DNA from: an uncultured Clostridia bacterium
GTDB taxonomy: Bacteria > Bacillota > Clostridia > Christensenellales > Borkfalkiaceae
DNA: 64,000 bases
Direction of reading: 5' to 3'
NCBI GenBank assembly: GCA_947625385.1
Contig: CANQOB010000001.1
Span: forward strand, 1 to 64,000
Shown: one piece after another, positions 27,440 through 36,177 of the stretch
Layout of the letters: every line of letters starts with the position of its first letter
Position numbering within the stretch: position 1 is the first letter of the stretch
The notes under the pieces: generated by a model
The model's input: the letters and a program-made list of their open reading frames with translations, nothing else
Told to the model about the DNA's origin: nothing
Database searches by the model: none
Position numbers and translations under genes: made by a program

Positions 27440-28642
27440 ATGCAGACGAATTTCCTCGCCCTCGATTTCGGGGGCATCTTCACCAAGCTGTGGAATTCGA
27501 TGGGAATTTCCCAGGGGGGCTGGCAGAACTATGTGATGCTCGCCATCTCCCTTGTGCTCTTTTTCCTCGCGATCGTGAAAAAGTACGAGCCCATGCTGCT
27601 TTTGCCGATCGCGTTCGGGATGTTCCTCATCAATCTCCCCGGCGCAGAGGCGATTCTGTGGGGGACATATCCCGAAGGGCTTCCCGCAGACGCCCATACT
27701 TATGAGGCGGTAGAGGCTTCGAGCCGCGGGCTTTTGTGGTATCTCTATTACGGCGTGGATAAGGTCATCTACCCGCCGCTCATCTTCCTCGGCATCGGCG
27801 CCATGACGGACTTCGGACCGCTCATCGCCAATCCGAAGAGCATGCTCATCGGGGCGGGCGCCCAGCTCGGCATCTTTGTTGCGCTCTTCGGCGCCGTGCT
27901 CCTCGGCTTTTCGGGCGCGGAAGCGGCGGCGATCGCCATCATCGGCGGGGCGGACGGGCCGACTGCCATCTACGTCTCCAAGATGCTGGCGGAGAACCTG
28001 GTCCCGACCATCGCCATTGCGGCATATTCGTATATGGCGCTCATCCCCGCGATTCAAAAACCCGTCATGCGGCTGCTCACGACGAAAAAGGAGCGCGCCA
28101 TCCGCATGAAGCCCCTCCGCCAGGTCTCCAAAGCGGAGAAAGTGATCTTCCCGATCGCGGTCACGCTCATCGTGGGGCTGTTGCTTCCCGACGCGATCCC
28201 GCTCCTCGGGATGCTGATGCTCGGGAACCTGTTCCGCGAGTCGGGCGTGGTGGAGCGCCTTTCCTCGCAGGCGCAGAACGGGCTGATCAATACGATCACC
28301 ATCTTTCTCGGCATTGCGGTCGGCTGCAAGGCGAAGGGGGAGATCTTCCTCACGACCCAGACGCTCGGCATCCTTGCGATCGGTATTTTCGCCTTCTACT
28401 GCGGAACGATCGGCGGGCTGCTCACCGCGAAGGTGATGTGCAAGGTGACGAAGGGGAAGATCAATCCGCTCATCGGCTCGGCGGGGGTCTCCGCCGTTCC
28501 CATGGCGGCGCGCATTTCCGAGGACGTCGGACGGGAGACCGACCCCAACAACCATCTTCTGATGCACGCAATGGGTCCCAATGTCGCGGGAGTCATCGGC
28601 TCCGCGCTTGCGGCGGGCATGCTGCTTGCGTGCTTCGGGTAA
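27440..28642 (+). CDS. oadB: Sodium-pumping decarboxylase beta subunit (OadB/MmdB/GcdB)
   Basis: Polytopic membrane protein that decarboxylates carboxybiotin and exports Na+. Hallmarks are 'FLGIGAMTDFGPLIANPKSM', the conserved 'GGADGPTAIYVS' with its Asp near residue 174, and 'GNLFRESGVVERLS'. 400 residues is normal. The family cannot be split by substrate on sequence alone, so the complex could be an oxaloacetate, methylmalonyl-CoA or other decarboxylase. Confidence 0.94.
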   Translation: MQTNFLALDFGGIFTKLWNSMGISQGGWQNYVMLAISLVLFFLAIVKKYEPMLLLPIAFGMFLINLPGAEAILWGTYPEGLPADAHTYEAVEASSRGLLWYLYYGVDKVIYPPLIFLGIGAMTDFGPLIANPKSMLIGAGAQLGIFVALFGAVLLGFSGAEAAAIAIIGGADGPTAIYVSKMLAENLVPTIAIAAYSYMALIPAIQKPVMRLLTTKKERAIRMKPLRQVSKAEKVIFPIAVTLIVGLLLPDAIPLLGMLMLGNLFRESGVVERLSSQAQNGLINTITIFLGIAVGCKAKGEIFLTTQTLGILAIGIFAFYCGTIGGLLTAKVMCKVTKGKINPLIGSAGVSAVPMAARISEDVGRETDPNNHLLMHAMGPNVAGVIGSALAAGMLLACFG

Positions 28643-28667
28643 CGCTTCGTGAATGGAAGGAGTTTAT

Positions 28668-30086
28668 ATGGCTAAAAAAGTTTTGATCATGGATACCATT
28701 CTGCGCGACGCGCACCAATCGCAGGCGGCGACGCGCATGCGCACGGAACAGATGATTCCCGTCCTCGAACAGCTCGACGACGTAGGCTATTATTCTCTGG
28801 AAGGGTGGGGCGGAGCCACCTTCGATACCTGCATGCGCTTTTTGAGCGAGGACCCGTGGGAGCGGCTCCGTACGCTTCGCAGATACCTCAAAAAGACGCC
28901 CATCCAGATGCTCCTGCGCGGACAGAACCTTCTCGGGTACCGGAATTATGCGGACGATCTCGTCGATAAGCTCGTCGATAAGTGCTTTGAGAACGGAATC
29001 GGGGTCATCCGCGTGTTCGATGCGCTCAACGACCCGCGCAACATCGCCGCTTCCATGCGCGCGATCAAAAAATACGGGGCGCCCGTGCACGGCGTGTGCG
29101 AAGCGGCGATCTCCTATACGACGGGTCCCGTGTACACCCTCGACTATTTTGTCAACCTCGCCAAGACCTACGAGAGCATGGGGGCGGACAATATCTGCAT
29201 CAAGGACATGGCGAATCTCCTGCTTCCGTTCGAAGCATACGAGCTCGTCACCGCGCTCAAAAAGGCGCTGCGCCCGGAGACGAAACTGCATCTGCACACC
29301 CATAACACCACGGGGACGGGCGATATGGTCAATCTCATGGCGATTCAAGCGGGGGTGGATATCGTAGATACCGCGCTCTCGCCGCTCGCCAACGGCACAT
29401 CCCAGCCTGCAACGGAATCCCTCGTCGCCACTCTGCAAGGGACCCCGTACGATACGGGTATTGACCTTGCCAAGCTCATTCCCATCGCCGCGCACTTCAA
29501 AAAAGTCGCCGCCGAACTCGAAAAGGAGGGCTCGCTCAACCCGAAGGTAAGGCAGGTCGATGTCAATACGCTCATCTATCAGGTGCCCGGCGGCATGCTT
29601 TCCAACCTCATGAACCAGCTCAAAAAAGCCGGCAAAGAGGATAAACTGCCCGAAGTGCTCGCCGAGGTGCCCAACGTGAGAAGGGATTGCGGATATCCGC
29701 CTCTCGTCACGCCCTCTTCGCAAATCGTCGGCACGCAGGCGGTCATGAACGTCGTCATGGGCGAACGGTATAAGATGGTCACAAAGGAGACAAGGGATCT
29801 CTTTGCGGGCAAATACGGACGCGTCCCCATGCCCATCGACGAGGAGGTCGCCGCAAAGGTCCTCAAAGGGGAACCGCGCATCGATCACCGCCCGGCGGAC
29901 GACCTTGCGCCCGAGTACGAAAAGCTCAAAGCGGAACTCATCGAAAAGGGCTTCTATACGCAGGAGGAGGACGTGCTCTCCTATGCTTCTTTCCCGGAGG
30001 TCGCCGAAAATTTCTTCAAATGGAGAAAGGCGCGCACGGAAGGTGTGGACGGAGACCTCGCCAAAACGGGCGTCTATCCGGTCTGA
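28668..30086 (+). CDS. oadA: Oxaloacetate decarboxylase alpha-type carboxyltransferase (PycB/5S-like)
   Basis: DRE-TIM-barrel carboxyltransferase acting on oxaloacetate/pyruvate. 'DTILRDAHQSQ' carries the metal Asp and catalytic region, 'ICIKDMANLL' holds the Lys, and 'LHLHTHNTTG' the metal His pair. 472 residues without a biotin domain, which is supplied by the separate carrier gene, as in the 5S subunit of transcarboxylase and in PycB. ATG 28668 has GGAAGGAG 7 nt upstream and is preferred over 28653. It follows the beta subunit by 25 nt. Confidence 0.92.
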   Translation: MAKKVLIMDTILRDAHQSQAATRMRTEQMIPVLEQLDDVGYYSLEGWGGATFDTCMRFLSEDPWERLRTLRRYLKKTPIQMLLRGQNLLGYRNYADDLVDKLVDKCFENGIGVIRVFDALNDPRNIAASMRAIKKYGAPVHGVCEAAISYTTGPVYTLDYFVNLAKTYESMGADNICIKDMANLLLPFEAYELVTALKKALRPETKLHLHTHNTTGTGDMVNLMAIQAGVDIVDTALSPLANGTSQPATESLVATLQGTPYDTGIDLAKLIPIAAHFKKVAAELEKEGSLNPKVRQVDVNTLIYQVPGGMLSNLMNQLKKAGKEDKLPEVLAEVPNVRRDCGYPPLVTPSSQIVGTQAVMNVVMGERYKMVTKETRDLFAGKYGRVPMPIDEEVAAKVLKGEPRIDHRPADDLAPEYEKLKAELIEKGFYTQEEDVLSYASFPEVAENFFKWRKARTEGVDGDLAKTGVYPV

Positions 30087-30106
30087 ACGCAACAGACCTC
30101 AAACGT

Positions 30107-30838
30107 ATGAGAATTTTATTGACAAACGATGACGGAATCGACAGCGAGGGAATTCGTTCCCTCGCTTACGCATTGAAAAATGCGGGACACGAGGTCTTTG
30201 TCGTCGCGCCGAGCGAAAACAATTCCGCCGTCTCGCACAAGATCAACATGCGCGCTCCCGTCAAGCTCGTGCGCGCCGATTTCGGCGGCGTGACGGCTTG
30301 GTCGGCAGGGGGAACGCCCGCCGACTGCGTTCTTATTGCCGTCCATCATCTGAAACTTCGACCGGATCTGCTCATTTCGGGCATCAATACGGGGCTCAAC
30401 CTCGGCATCGACACCTGGTACAGCGGCACGGTCGCGGGTGCGCTGGAAGGCGCGTTCTGCGGGATTCCCTCCCTCGCGCTTTCTCAAAAACTGCACGGGG
30501 ACAGGGAAGAGATCGCCGAAATCTTTCAAAACGCCTGCAAACTTGCGCTCGAAAATCTTGCGCAGTGGTATGCGTACGCGCAGGAGGCGGGCGCGGTCAA
30601 CATCAACTTTCCCGACGGGGCGCCCAAGGGCACCGTTTTTTGCCGGGTGACCCGCTCGAAATACCGCACGCAATACGAGGACGGGGAGGACGGTTTGCAT
30701 CTTCTTCCCACTTCCGCCGATTTCGAGAAGGGCGGAGATATCGATCATCTGACAAAGGGCTACATCACGGTCTCGCCCCTTACATGCGACCTCACGAATG
30801 AGCGGCTCCTGAATAAATGGAGGAAAAACCATGCGTAA
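30107..30838 (+). CDS. surE: 5'/3'-nucleotidase SurE
   Basis: Metal-dependent nucleoside monophosphate phosphatase. The N-terminus 'MRILLTNDDGIDSEGI' holds the metal Asp pair, 'PSENNSAVSHKI' the Ser/Asn ligands, and 'SGINTGLNLGIDTWYSGTV' the active-site Asn. 243 residues. The ORF track start at 30020 is inside oadA; ATG 30107 is the natural family start. There is no good ribosome site, so expression may depend on readthrough from the decarboxylase operon. It overlaps the next gene by 8 nt. Confidence 0.95.
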   Translation: MRILLTNDDGIDSEGIRSLAYALKNAGHEVFVVAPSENNSAVSHKINMRAPVKLVRADFGGVTAWSAGGTPADCVLIAVHHLKLRPDLLISGINTGLNLGIDTWYSGTVAGALEGAFCGIPSLALSQKLHGDREEIAEIFQNACKLALENLAQWYAYAQEAGAVNINFPDGAPKGTVFCRVTRSKYRTQYEDGEDGLHLLPTSADFEKGGDIDHLTKGYITVSPLTCDLTNERLLNKWRKNHA

Positions 30839-32045
30839 GATCGTGATAGGCGGGGGCGCCTCGGGGCTGATGGCGGCATATTTCGCCGCAAAGAGCGGGC
30901 ATGACGTCATTCTGCTCGAAAAGAACGAAAAATTCGGAAAAAAACTCTATATCACGGGCAAGGGACGCTGCAACCTCACCAACGACTGCCCTCCCGGGGA
31001 ATTTCTGGAACACGTCGTGCGCGGCGCGAAATTTTTGCACGGCGCGATCTTCCGCTTCCCGCCTGCGGAGACGATGAAATTTTTCGAAGAGCACGGACTT
31101 TCGCTCAAAGTCGAGCGAGGAAACCGCGTCTTTCCCGCTTCGGACAAGGCGAGCGACGTCACAAAGACGCTGGAACGCGCATGCCGCGAAGCGGGCGCAG
31201 AGCTGCGCTGCGGCTGCGAAGTGACAAAAATCGATATACAAGACGGCGTCGCACGGGGCGTCTTTCTGCAAAGAGAGCATATCCCCGCCGACCGCGTCAT
31301 CGTTGCGACGGGCGGACTGACCTATCCTTCGACGGGGTCGACGGGGGACGGCTACCGCTTTGCAAGAGAGGCAGGACTTCGCGTAGAACCGCAAACGCCC
31401 GCGCTCGTCGGGTTGGAGACGCAGGACGATCTCTCGGCGGCACAGGGAATTACGCTGAAAAATGTTGTCCTCACGGCAAAGTTCGGAGGGAAAACCCTGT
31501 TTTCCCATCTCGGCGAGGTGCTTTTCACCCATTACGGGGTCTCGGGACCGCTCATCCTCACGCTCTCTTCCGTCGCGAGCAAACTTTCCCCGGAAGAAAT
31601 GACGGTCGCGCTCGACTTGAAGCCCGCTCTCGACGAGAAGAAACTTTCGTCCCGTCTCGTCTCCGATCTTTCGCAGCGCTGCAACGAACAAATGAAGAGC
31701 GTCCTGCGGGGCGCGCTGCCTGCGGGACTTGTCTTGCTCGTACTGAAAAGGGCGGAGATCCCGCCGGAAAAGCGCGCGAATGCCGTGACGCGGGAGGAGA
31801 GAGAGCGCCTCGTCCGCACGATCAAAAATTTCCCCGTCCGCGGAAGGGTCTGGCGGGGATTTTCCGAGGCGGTCATCACTGTCGGCGGGGTATCCCTTTT
31901 TGAACTCGACCCGAGAACGATGGAGTCGAAGCGCGTGAGGGGACTCTGTTTTTGCGGCGAGACGGTCGACGCCGACGCGCTGACGGGCGGCTTCAATTTG
32001 CAGATCGCATTTTCCACGGGATACTTAGCGGGAATTGCCGATTAG
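30831..32045 (+). CDS. NAD(P)/FAD-dependent oxidoreductase, HI0933/YhiN family
   Basis: 404-residue flavoprotein. It begins with the dinucleotide-binding 'IVIGGGASGLMAAYFAA' and has the family-specific 'KKLYITGKGRCNLTNDC' near residue 40. 'VIVATGGLTYPSTGSTGDGY' lies in the middle and 'CGETVDADALTGGFNLQIAF' near the C-terminus. The physiological substrate is unknown for most members (BaiN is a debated bile-acid example). It is the last gene of the transcript with surE; the palindrome-bearing hairpin follows 9 nt after its stop. Confidence 0.92.
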   Translation: MRKIVIGGGASGLMAAYFAAKSGHDVILLEKNEKFGKKLYITGKGRCNLTNDCPPGEFLEHVVRGAKFLHGAIFRFPPAETMKFFEEHGLSLKVERGNRVFPASDKASDVTKTLERACREAGAELRCGCEVTKIDIQDGVARGVFLQREHIPADRVIVATGGLTYPSTGSTGDGYRFAREAGLRVEPQTPALVGLETQDDLSAAQGITLKNVVLTAKFGGKTLFSHLGEVLFTHYGVSGPLILTLSSVASKLSPEEMTVALDLKPALDEKKLSSRLVSDLSQRCNEQMKSVLRGALPAGLVLLVLKRAEIPPEKRANAVTREERERLVRTIKNFPVRGRVWRGFSEAVITVGGVSLFELDPRTMESKRVRGLCFCGETVDADALTGGFNLQIAFSTGYLAGIAD

Positions 32046-32053
32046 GGCATTTT

Positions 32054-32090
32054 GCGAAGTAATATGCGTGACATAATACTTTGTTTTTCG
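32054..32090 (+). terminator. Terminator-like GCGTGACATA palindrome (copy 2)
   Basis: 'gcgaagtaatatg' / 'cataatactttgt' with loop CGTGA and one internal mismatch, then GTTTTT. Same core and orientation as the element after purB. Confidence 0.78.
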
Positions 32091-32100
32091 GGGAAATCCT

Positions 32101-32129
32101 TTGACAATTTTGGCGAAAACAGATATAAT
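32101..32129 (+). promoter_or_regulatory. Consensus sigma-A promoter of aroH-cmk
   Basis: TTGACA, 17-nt spacer, TATAAT, a perfect consensus. The predicted +1 near 32136 rules out the ORF-track start at 32135 and supports ATG 32159. Confidence 0.92.
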
Positions 32130-32158
32130 AGACAGTGGAAAAATCGGAGGAACAGGCA

Positions 32159-33166
32159 ATGGTTGTCATACGCGGTGCAACGACGATCGCGGTCGATGAA
32201 AAAGAGGAGATCAAGCGCGCGGTCGCGGAGCTGTTGGAGCAGATCGCAAGCTGTAACGGTCTCAACCGGGATGAATTCGTCAGTATCGTATTTTCCAGCA
32301 CATCGGATATCCACGCATATTATCCCGCAAAGGCGGCGCGGGAGGCGGGCTTTTTCAGCTGCTCGCTCTTTTCCGCCATGGAGCCCGATATCGAAGGCGG
32401 GCTCAAACTTTGCATCCGTGCAATGGTGTTCGTCGAGAAAAATATCCTCCCGCGGCACATCTATCTGCGCGGTGCGAAGATTCTGCGAAGAGATCTCTCT
32501 TCCGTATATAACGTCGCGATCGACGGACCTGCGGGGAGCGGGAAATCGACGGTGGCGAACCGCCTTGCGGCAGACCTCAATATCGTGCATCTCGACACGG
32601 GCGCGATGTACCGCGCATGTGCGGTGAAGGTCATCGACGCGGGGGTGGACGTTGAGGATGAGCACGCCGTCGTGGATATCCTCCGCGCGGTGAAGCTTGA
32701 CGTGGAATTTATCGGCGGCGTCCAGAGGACGCTGGTGGACGGCGTAGATGTCTCCGAACGCATCCGTCAGCCGCATGTCTCCATGGCGGCGTCCACCGTC
32801 TCCAAGCATCCGACGGTCCGCATCCATCTCGCCGAAAAACAGCGGGAGATCGCGCACAAGATGTCCTGCGTGCTCGACGGAAGGGATATCGGGACGTTCG
32901 TCCTTCCCGACGCGGATTACAAATTCTTTCTCACGGCGACGCCCGAAGTGCGGGCGCGCCGCCGCTATGACGAACTCGTCGCCAAGGGGCATGAAATTGA
33001 CTTCGAAGCGCTCAAAGAGGAGATCGTCCGCCGCGACGAACAGGATACGAACAGGGCGGTCGCGCCCTTGAAGCGCGCGGACGACGCGATTCTCATCGAC
33101 ACTTCCGAGATGTCCGTCGAGGAAGTCGTGTCTGCGATCAAGAGCAAAATGCAGGAGCGCATCTGA
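32159..33166 (+). CDS. Fusion of AroH-type chorismate mutase and cytidylate kinase
   Basis: Residues 1 to about 113 match monofunctional AroH chorismate mutase (chorismate to prephenate). 'MVVIRGATTI' has the Arg5 ligand, Glu75 lies in 'AMEPDIEGG', Arg87 in 'LCIRAM', Tyr102 in 'HIYL', and an Arg follows in 'ILRRDL', so the known AroH active-site set appears intact. Residues from about 118 are a full cytidylate kinase with P-loop 'GPAGSGKST', 'HLDTGAMYRA' and 'LDGRDIGTFVLPDAD'. There is no frame break, and the promoter and GGAGG site fix one start for both domains. The linker is only a few residues. Downstream plsC and ispH-rpsA are the usual cmk neighbours in Clostridia. Confidence 0.93.
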   Translation: MVVIRGATTIAVDEKEEIKRAVAELLEQIASCNGLNRDEFVSIVFSSTSDIHAYYPAKAAREAGFFSCSLFSAMEPDIEGGLKLCIRAMVFVEKNILPRHIYLRGAKILRRDLSSVYNVAIDGPAGSGKSTVANRLAADLNIVHLDTGAMYRACAVKVIDAGVDVEDEHAVVDILRAVKLDVEFIGGVQRTLVDGVDVSERIRQPHVSMAASTVSKHPTVRIHLAEKQREIAHKMSCVLDGRDIGTFVLPDADYKFFLTATPEVRARRRYDELVAKGHEIDFEALKEEIVRRDEQDTNRAVAPLKRADDAILIDTSEMSVEEVVSAIKSKMQERI

Positions 33167-33906
33167 TGGCGGAAAAAGTTTCCCGGAAACAAAAAAAGGA
33201 GCAAAAAAGGGCGGAGATCCGCGAAAAGCGGCTGAAAGCCAATCAGACGCCCCGCTTGTTTCCCGCCGATAAAAAGGGGCGGCACATCATGCCGTTCATG
33301 GTGTTTTTGAAGATCTTGCTCACGCCCATTCATTTCCTGATCTATCCCTATGTCCTGCACGGCAACAAAAAAGCGGGGAAGGGCGCTTGTATCTTTGTCG
33401 GCAACCATTACAGCATGTTCGACGTGTTTTATCCCTTGCAGGCGACGTGGGAGGGGATCCACTATATCACCAAGCGGTCTGTGCTCGAAAAGCCCGTCCT
33501 ATGGAAGTGGGGGAAGCGCATCGGGGCGATCGGCGTTGCGCGCGACGGCTCGGACGCCCGTGCCGTCATCGACGCCATCCGCGTCCTGAAAGCGGGCGAA
33601 AAACTCTGCATGTTCCCGGAGGGAACGAGAAACAGAGAGGAAAACGGGGAATTTTTGCCTTTCCACAGCGGCGCCTCGATGTTCTCCATCCGAACCAAGT
33701 CGCCCATCATTCCCTTCGTCAGCATACGGCGCCAAAGACCTTTCCGCATTACGCATGTGGTGTTCGGCGACCCCATCGAGTTCACGGAATTTTATGACAA
33801 AAAGCCGACGCAGGAGGATTACGCCGTGTGCGACGAGCTGCTCCGGAGCAAAATGTATGAACTGCGGGACGGCTTCCTCGCCGCCCGCAAGCGCAAAAAG
33901 AAATGA
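33166..33906 (+). CDS. plsC: 1-acyl-sn-glycerol-3-phosphate acyltransferase
   Basis: Second acyl transfer of phosphatidic acid synthesis at the membrane. It has 'NHYSMFD' (HX4D motif) and 'FPEGTRN', with a hydrophobic segment near residues 40-60. The N-terminus is very basic with Lys/Glu/Arg clusters ('[17 protein letters not shown]'), an extension of about 30 residues. ATG overlaps the cmk stop (TGATG) and its own stop overlaps ispH (ATGA), so the three genes are translationally coupled. Confidence 0.93.
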   Translation: MAEKVSRKQKKEQKRAEIREKRLKANQTPRLFPADKKGRHIMPFMVFLKILLTPIHFLIYPYVLHGNKKAGKGACIFVGNHYSMFDVFYPLQATWEGIHYITKRSVLEKPVLWKWGKRIGAIGVARDGSDARAVIDAIRVLKAGEKLCMFPEGTRNREENGEFLPFHSGASMFSIRTKSPIIPFVSIRRQRPFRITHVVFGDPIEFTEFYDKKPTQEDYAVCDELLRSKMYELRDGFLAARKRKKK

Positions 33907-36098
33907 AGGTCTTTCTCTCCCGCCATACAGGATTCTGTGCGGGCGTCAAAAAGGCGGTGGATACGGCTCTTGCCGCGCCGCCCGGAACGTACGCGCTCGG
34001 CGAACTCATCCATAACGAAGAAGTCACCGCGCGCCTGCAAAAGAGGGGAATCCGCGTCGTCGGCTCTGTTTCGGAAGTCCCCGAGGGCGCAAGCCTTCTC
34101 ATCCGCTCTCACGGTGCGCCGCCCGCGGTGTTCGAGGCGGCGCGGCAAAAAAACATCCGCGTCATCGACTGCACTTGCCCGTTCGTCGCCCGCACCCAGA
34201 AGATCGTCGCCCAAGGGCACGCGCAGGGCAAGAGCGTCGTCATCGCCGGAGATGCACGGCATCCCGAAGTGGAAGGGCTCGCCGGCTGGGCGGTGGAAGC
34301 GACCGTTGTGGAGGACGCGGACGCAGATCTCGCCCGGTTTGCGGGTCGCGAAGTCGTTTTCGTGGCGCAAACGACCTTTTCGGAGCAACTTTTTTCCGAA
34401 ATTGTACAAAATCTTCAAAAAGTTTGCACGAAAACACTTGAAGTTTTTCGAACAATTTGTTATACTACTGCTGACAGGCAACAAGAGGCGGCCCGTCTCG
34501 CGCGCGAATCGGATGCGGTCGTCGTGGTGGGCGGAGCCGGGAGCAGCAACACCAACCGTCTTGCGGAGATAGCGTCGGCCTGCGGCGCACATGTCGTGCG
34601 CGTCGCGAAGGCAGACGATTTCGAATATGAAACAATAAAAAATTTTGGTAGGGTCGGAGTCATAGCGGGTGCAAGCACTCCCGAATGGCTGACCCGGGAG
34701 GTTCTTTTCAAAATGGTGGAAAACAACGCGGAAGTACAAGAGACCGAGACCCGTATCGCGGCAGACGAACCCGTCGAACCCGTGGAAACGGCAGCTGAGG
34801 TCGAAGCAGAAAACCCCGCAGTCGCGGAAGAGGTCGAGCAGCCCGCATCGGCAATGAAGCAAGTTCTTGCGGACATCGACAAAGAGGAGAGCTACAAGAA
34901 GGGTCAGATCATTCGCGCCCGCATTGTCTCCGCGACAGATGAGGAGATCTTTGTCTCCGGTTCGGGGAAACTCGAAATCAGGATTCCCAAATCCGAACTC
35001 GACTGCGCAACCTACGACCGCAAGGTATATGAGGAGAAGGCAAAGGCCGGCGAAGAGATCGAAGTCATGGTCATCGGCGTACGTCCTACGCTTCTCTCCG
35101 AAAAAATGGTGAAAAAACTCCGTGAAGAGGAAGCTCTTCTCGGCGATATCAAGGCGGGCAAAGAATTCTCCGTTGTCTGCACCGACACCAACAAGGGCGG
35201 GCTCACCGCACAGCTCGGCACCTACCTCGTGTTTGTTCCCCGCCGTGAGATCCGCATGGGCTATGTGCAGGACCTTGAAAAGTACAAGGGCAAGACCTTG
35301 CGCCTGAAACTCATCGAGATCCGCAACGAGCGCAGAAAGGAGATCATCGCTTCCCAGCGCGTCGTCCTCGAAGAGGAGAGAGCCGCCCGCGAAGCTGCAA
35401 GAGCCGCCAAGGAAGAGGCGTTCTTCTCCTCCATCAATGTCGGCGACGTCGTTGAGGGGAGAGTCGAGCGCATCACGAGCTTCGGCGCCTTTGTCTCCGT
35501 CAACGGGTTCGATTGCCTTGCGCACATCTCCGATCTCTCCTGGTCGGGCGTCAAAGAAGTGAGCGACGTGCTCGAGATCGGCAAGCACTATGAATTCAAG
35601 GTGCTCAAAATCGACCGCGACAGCAAAAAGGTCTCGATCGGTTACAAACAGCTCCAGCCCCAGCCTTGGGATCTTGCGGCGGAAAAATATGCGGAAGGCG
35701 ACATCGTGCACGGAAAGGTCGTGCGTATCGTTCCCTTCGGCGCGTTCGTCGAGATCGAGCGCGGAATCGACGGGCTCGTCCATGTCTCCCAGATCTCCAA
35801 CGAATGGCTCGAAAATCCCACGAGCGTCCTCACGATCGGCGAAGAGGTCGACGCCCAGATCATCAAGTTCAACCCGGAAGAGCACAAGATCACGCTTTCC
35901 ATCAAGGCGTTGCAGCCCCGCGATTACGAGACGCACGAGTACGACGAGCAGCCCCGCCCCGCAAAAGTAAAGCGCAGCCGCGGCAGAAACAATGCTCCCG
36001 CGACGGGCGATGACGAAGATGAGTACAGAGAATGGAAAGAGGGCACGAGCTTCGGCGCTTCGATCTCCGAGCTCATCGGCTCCGACGAAAACAAATAA
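33903..36098 (+). CDS. ispH-rpsA: Fusion of 4-hydroxy-3-methylbut-2-enyl diphosphate reductase (IspH) and ribosomal protein S1
   Basis: Residues 1 to about 270 are IspH, the [4Fe-4S] enzyme making IPP and DMAPP. The cluster cysteines are Cys12 ('GFCAGV'), Cys92 ('CTCPFV') and Cys186 ('[10 protein letters not shown]'), with 'GSSNTNRL' as substrate site. An acidic linker (about 272-315) leads to four S1 RNA-binding repeats up to about residue 670, then a basic/acidic tail. The IspH-S1 fusion is known from Clostridia. An AT-rich stretch within ispH carries a promoter-like sequence, and an in-frame ATG (residue 271, 34713) at the domain boundary is preceded by GGGAGG, so free S1 might also be made. 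Confidence 0.95.
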   Translation: MKVFLSRHTGFCAGVKKAVDTALAAPPGTYALGELIHNEEVTARLQKRGIRVVGSVSEVPEGASLLIRSHGAPPAVFEAARQKNIRVIDCTCPFVARTQKIVAQGHAQGKSVVIAGDARHPEVEGLAGWAVEATVVEDADADLARFAGREVVFVAQTTFSEQLFSEIVQNLQKVCTKTLEVFRTICYTTADRQQEAARLARESDAVVVVGGAGSSNTNRLAEIASACGAHVVRVAKADDFEYETIKNFGRVGVIAGASTPEWLTREVLFKMVENNAEVQETETRIAADEPVEPVETAAEVEAENPAVAEEVEQPASAMKQVLADIDKEESYKKGQIIRARIVSATDEEIFVSGSGKLEIRIPKSELDCATYDRKVYEEKAKAGEEIEVMVIGVRPTLLSEKMVKKLREEEALLGDIKAGKEFSVVCTDTNKGGLTAQLGTYLVFVPRREIRMGYVQDLEKYKGKTLRLKLIEIRNERRKEIIASQRVVLEEERAAREAARAAKEEAFFSSINVGDVVEGRVERITSFGAFVSVNGFDCLAHISDLSWSGVKEVSDVLEIGKHYEFKVLKIDRDSKKVSIGYKQLQPQPWDLAAEKYAEGDIVHGKVVRIVPFGAFVEIERGIDGLVHVSQISNEWLENPTSVLTIGEEVDAQIIKFNPEEHKITLSIKALQPRDYETHEYDEQPRPAKVKRSRGRNNAPATGDDEDEYREWKEGTSFGASISELIGSDENK
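34438..34466 (+). promoter_or_regulatory. Promoter-like sequence inside ispH
   Basis: TTGAAG, 17-nt spacer, TATACT in a locally AT-rich part of the ispH coding sequence. It could drive the S1 half and downstream region separately. Confidence 0.45.
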
Positions 36099-36111
36099 GT
36101 TACGAAATCTT

Positions 36112-36140
36112 AAAAAATCCGCTTAACGGCGGATTTTTTT
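36112..36140 (+). terminator. Terminator after ispH-rpsA
   Basis: Stem 'aaaaaatccgc' / 'gcggatttttt' with a short loop, ending in seven T, 13 nt after the stop. Confidence 0.9.
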
Positions 36141-36177
36141 GTTGATATAAATAGGGAAAACAAAAGGAGATGTTTCT

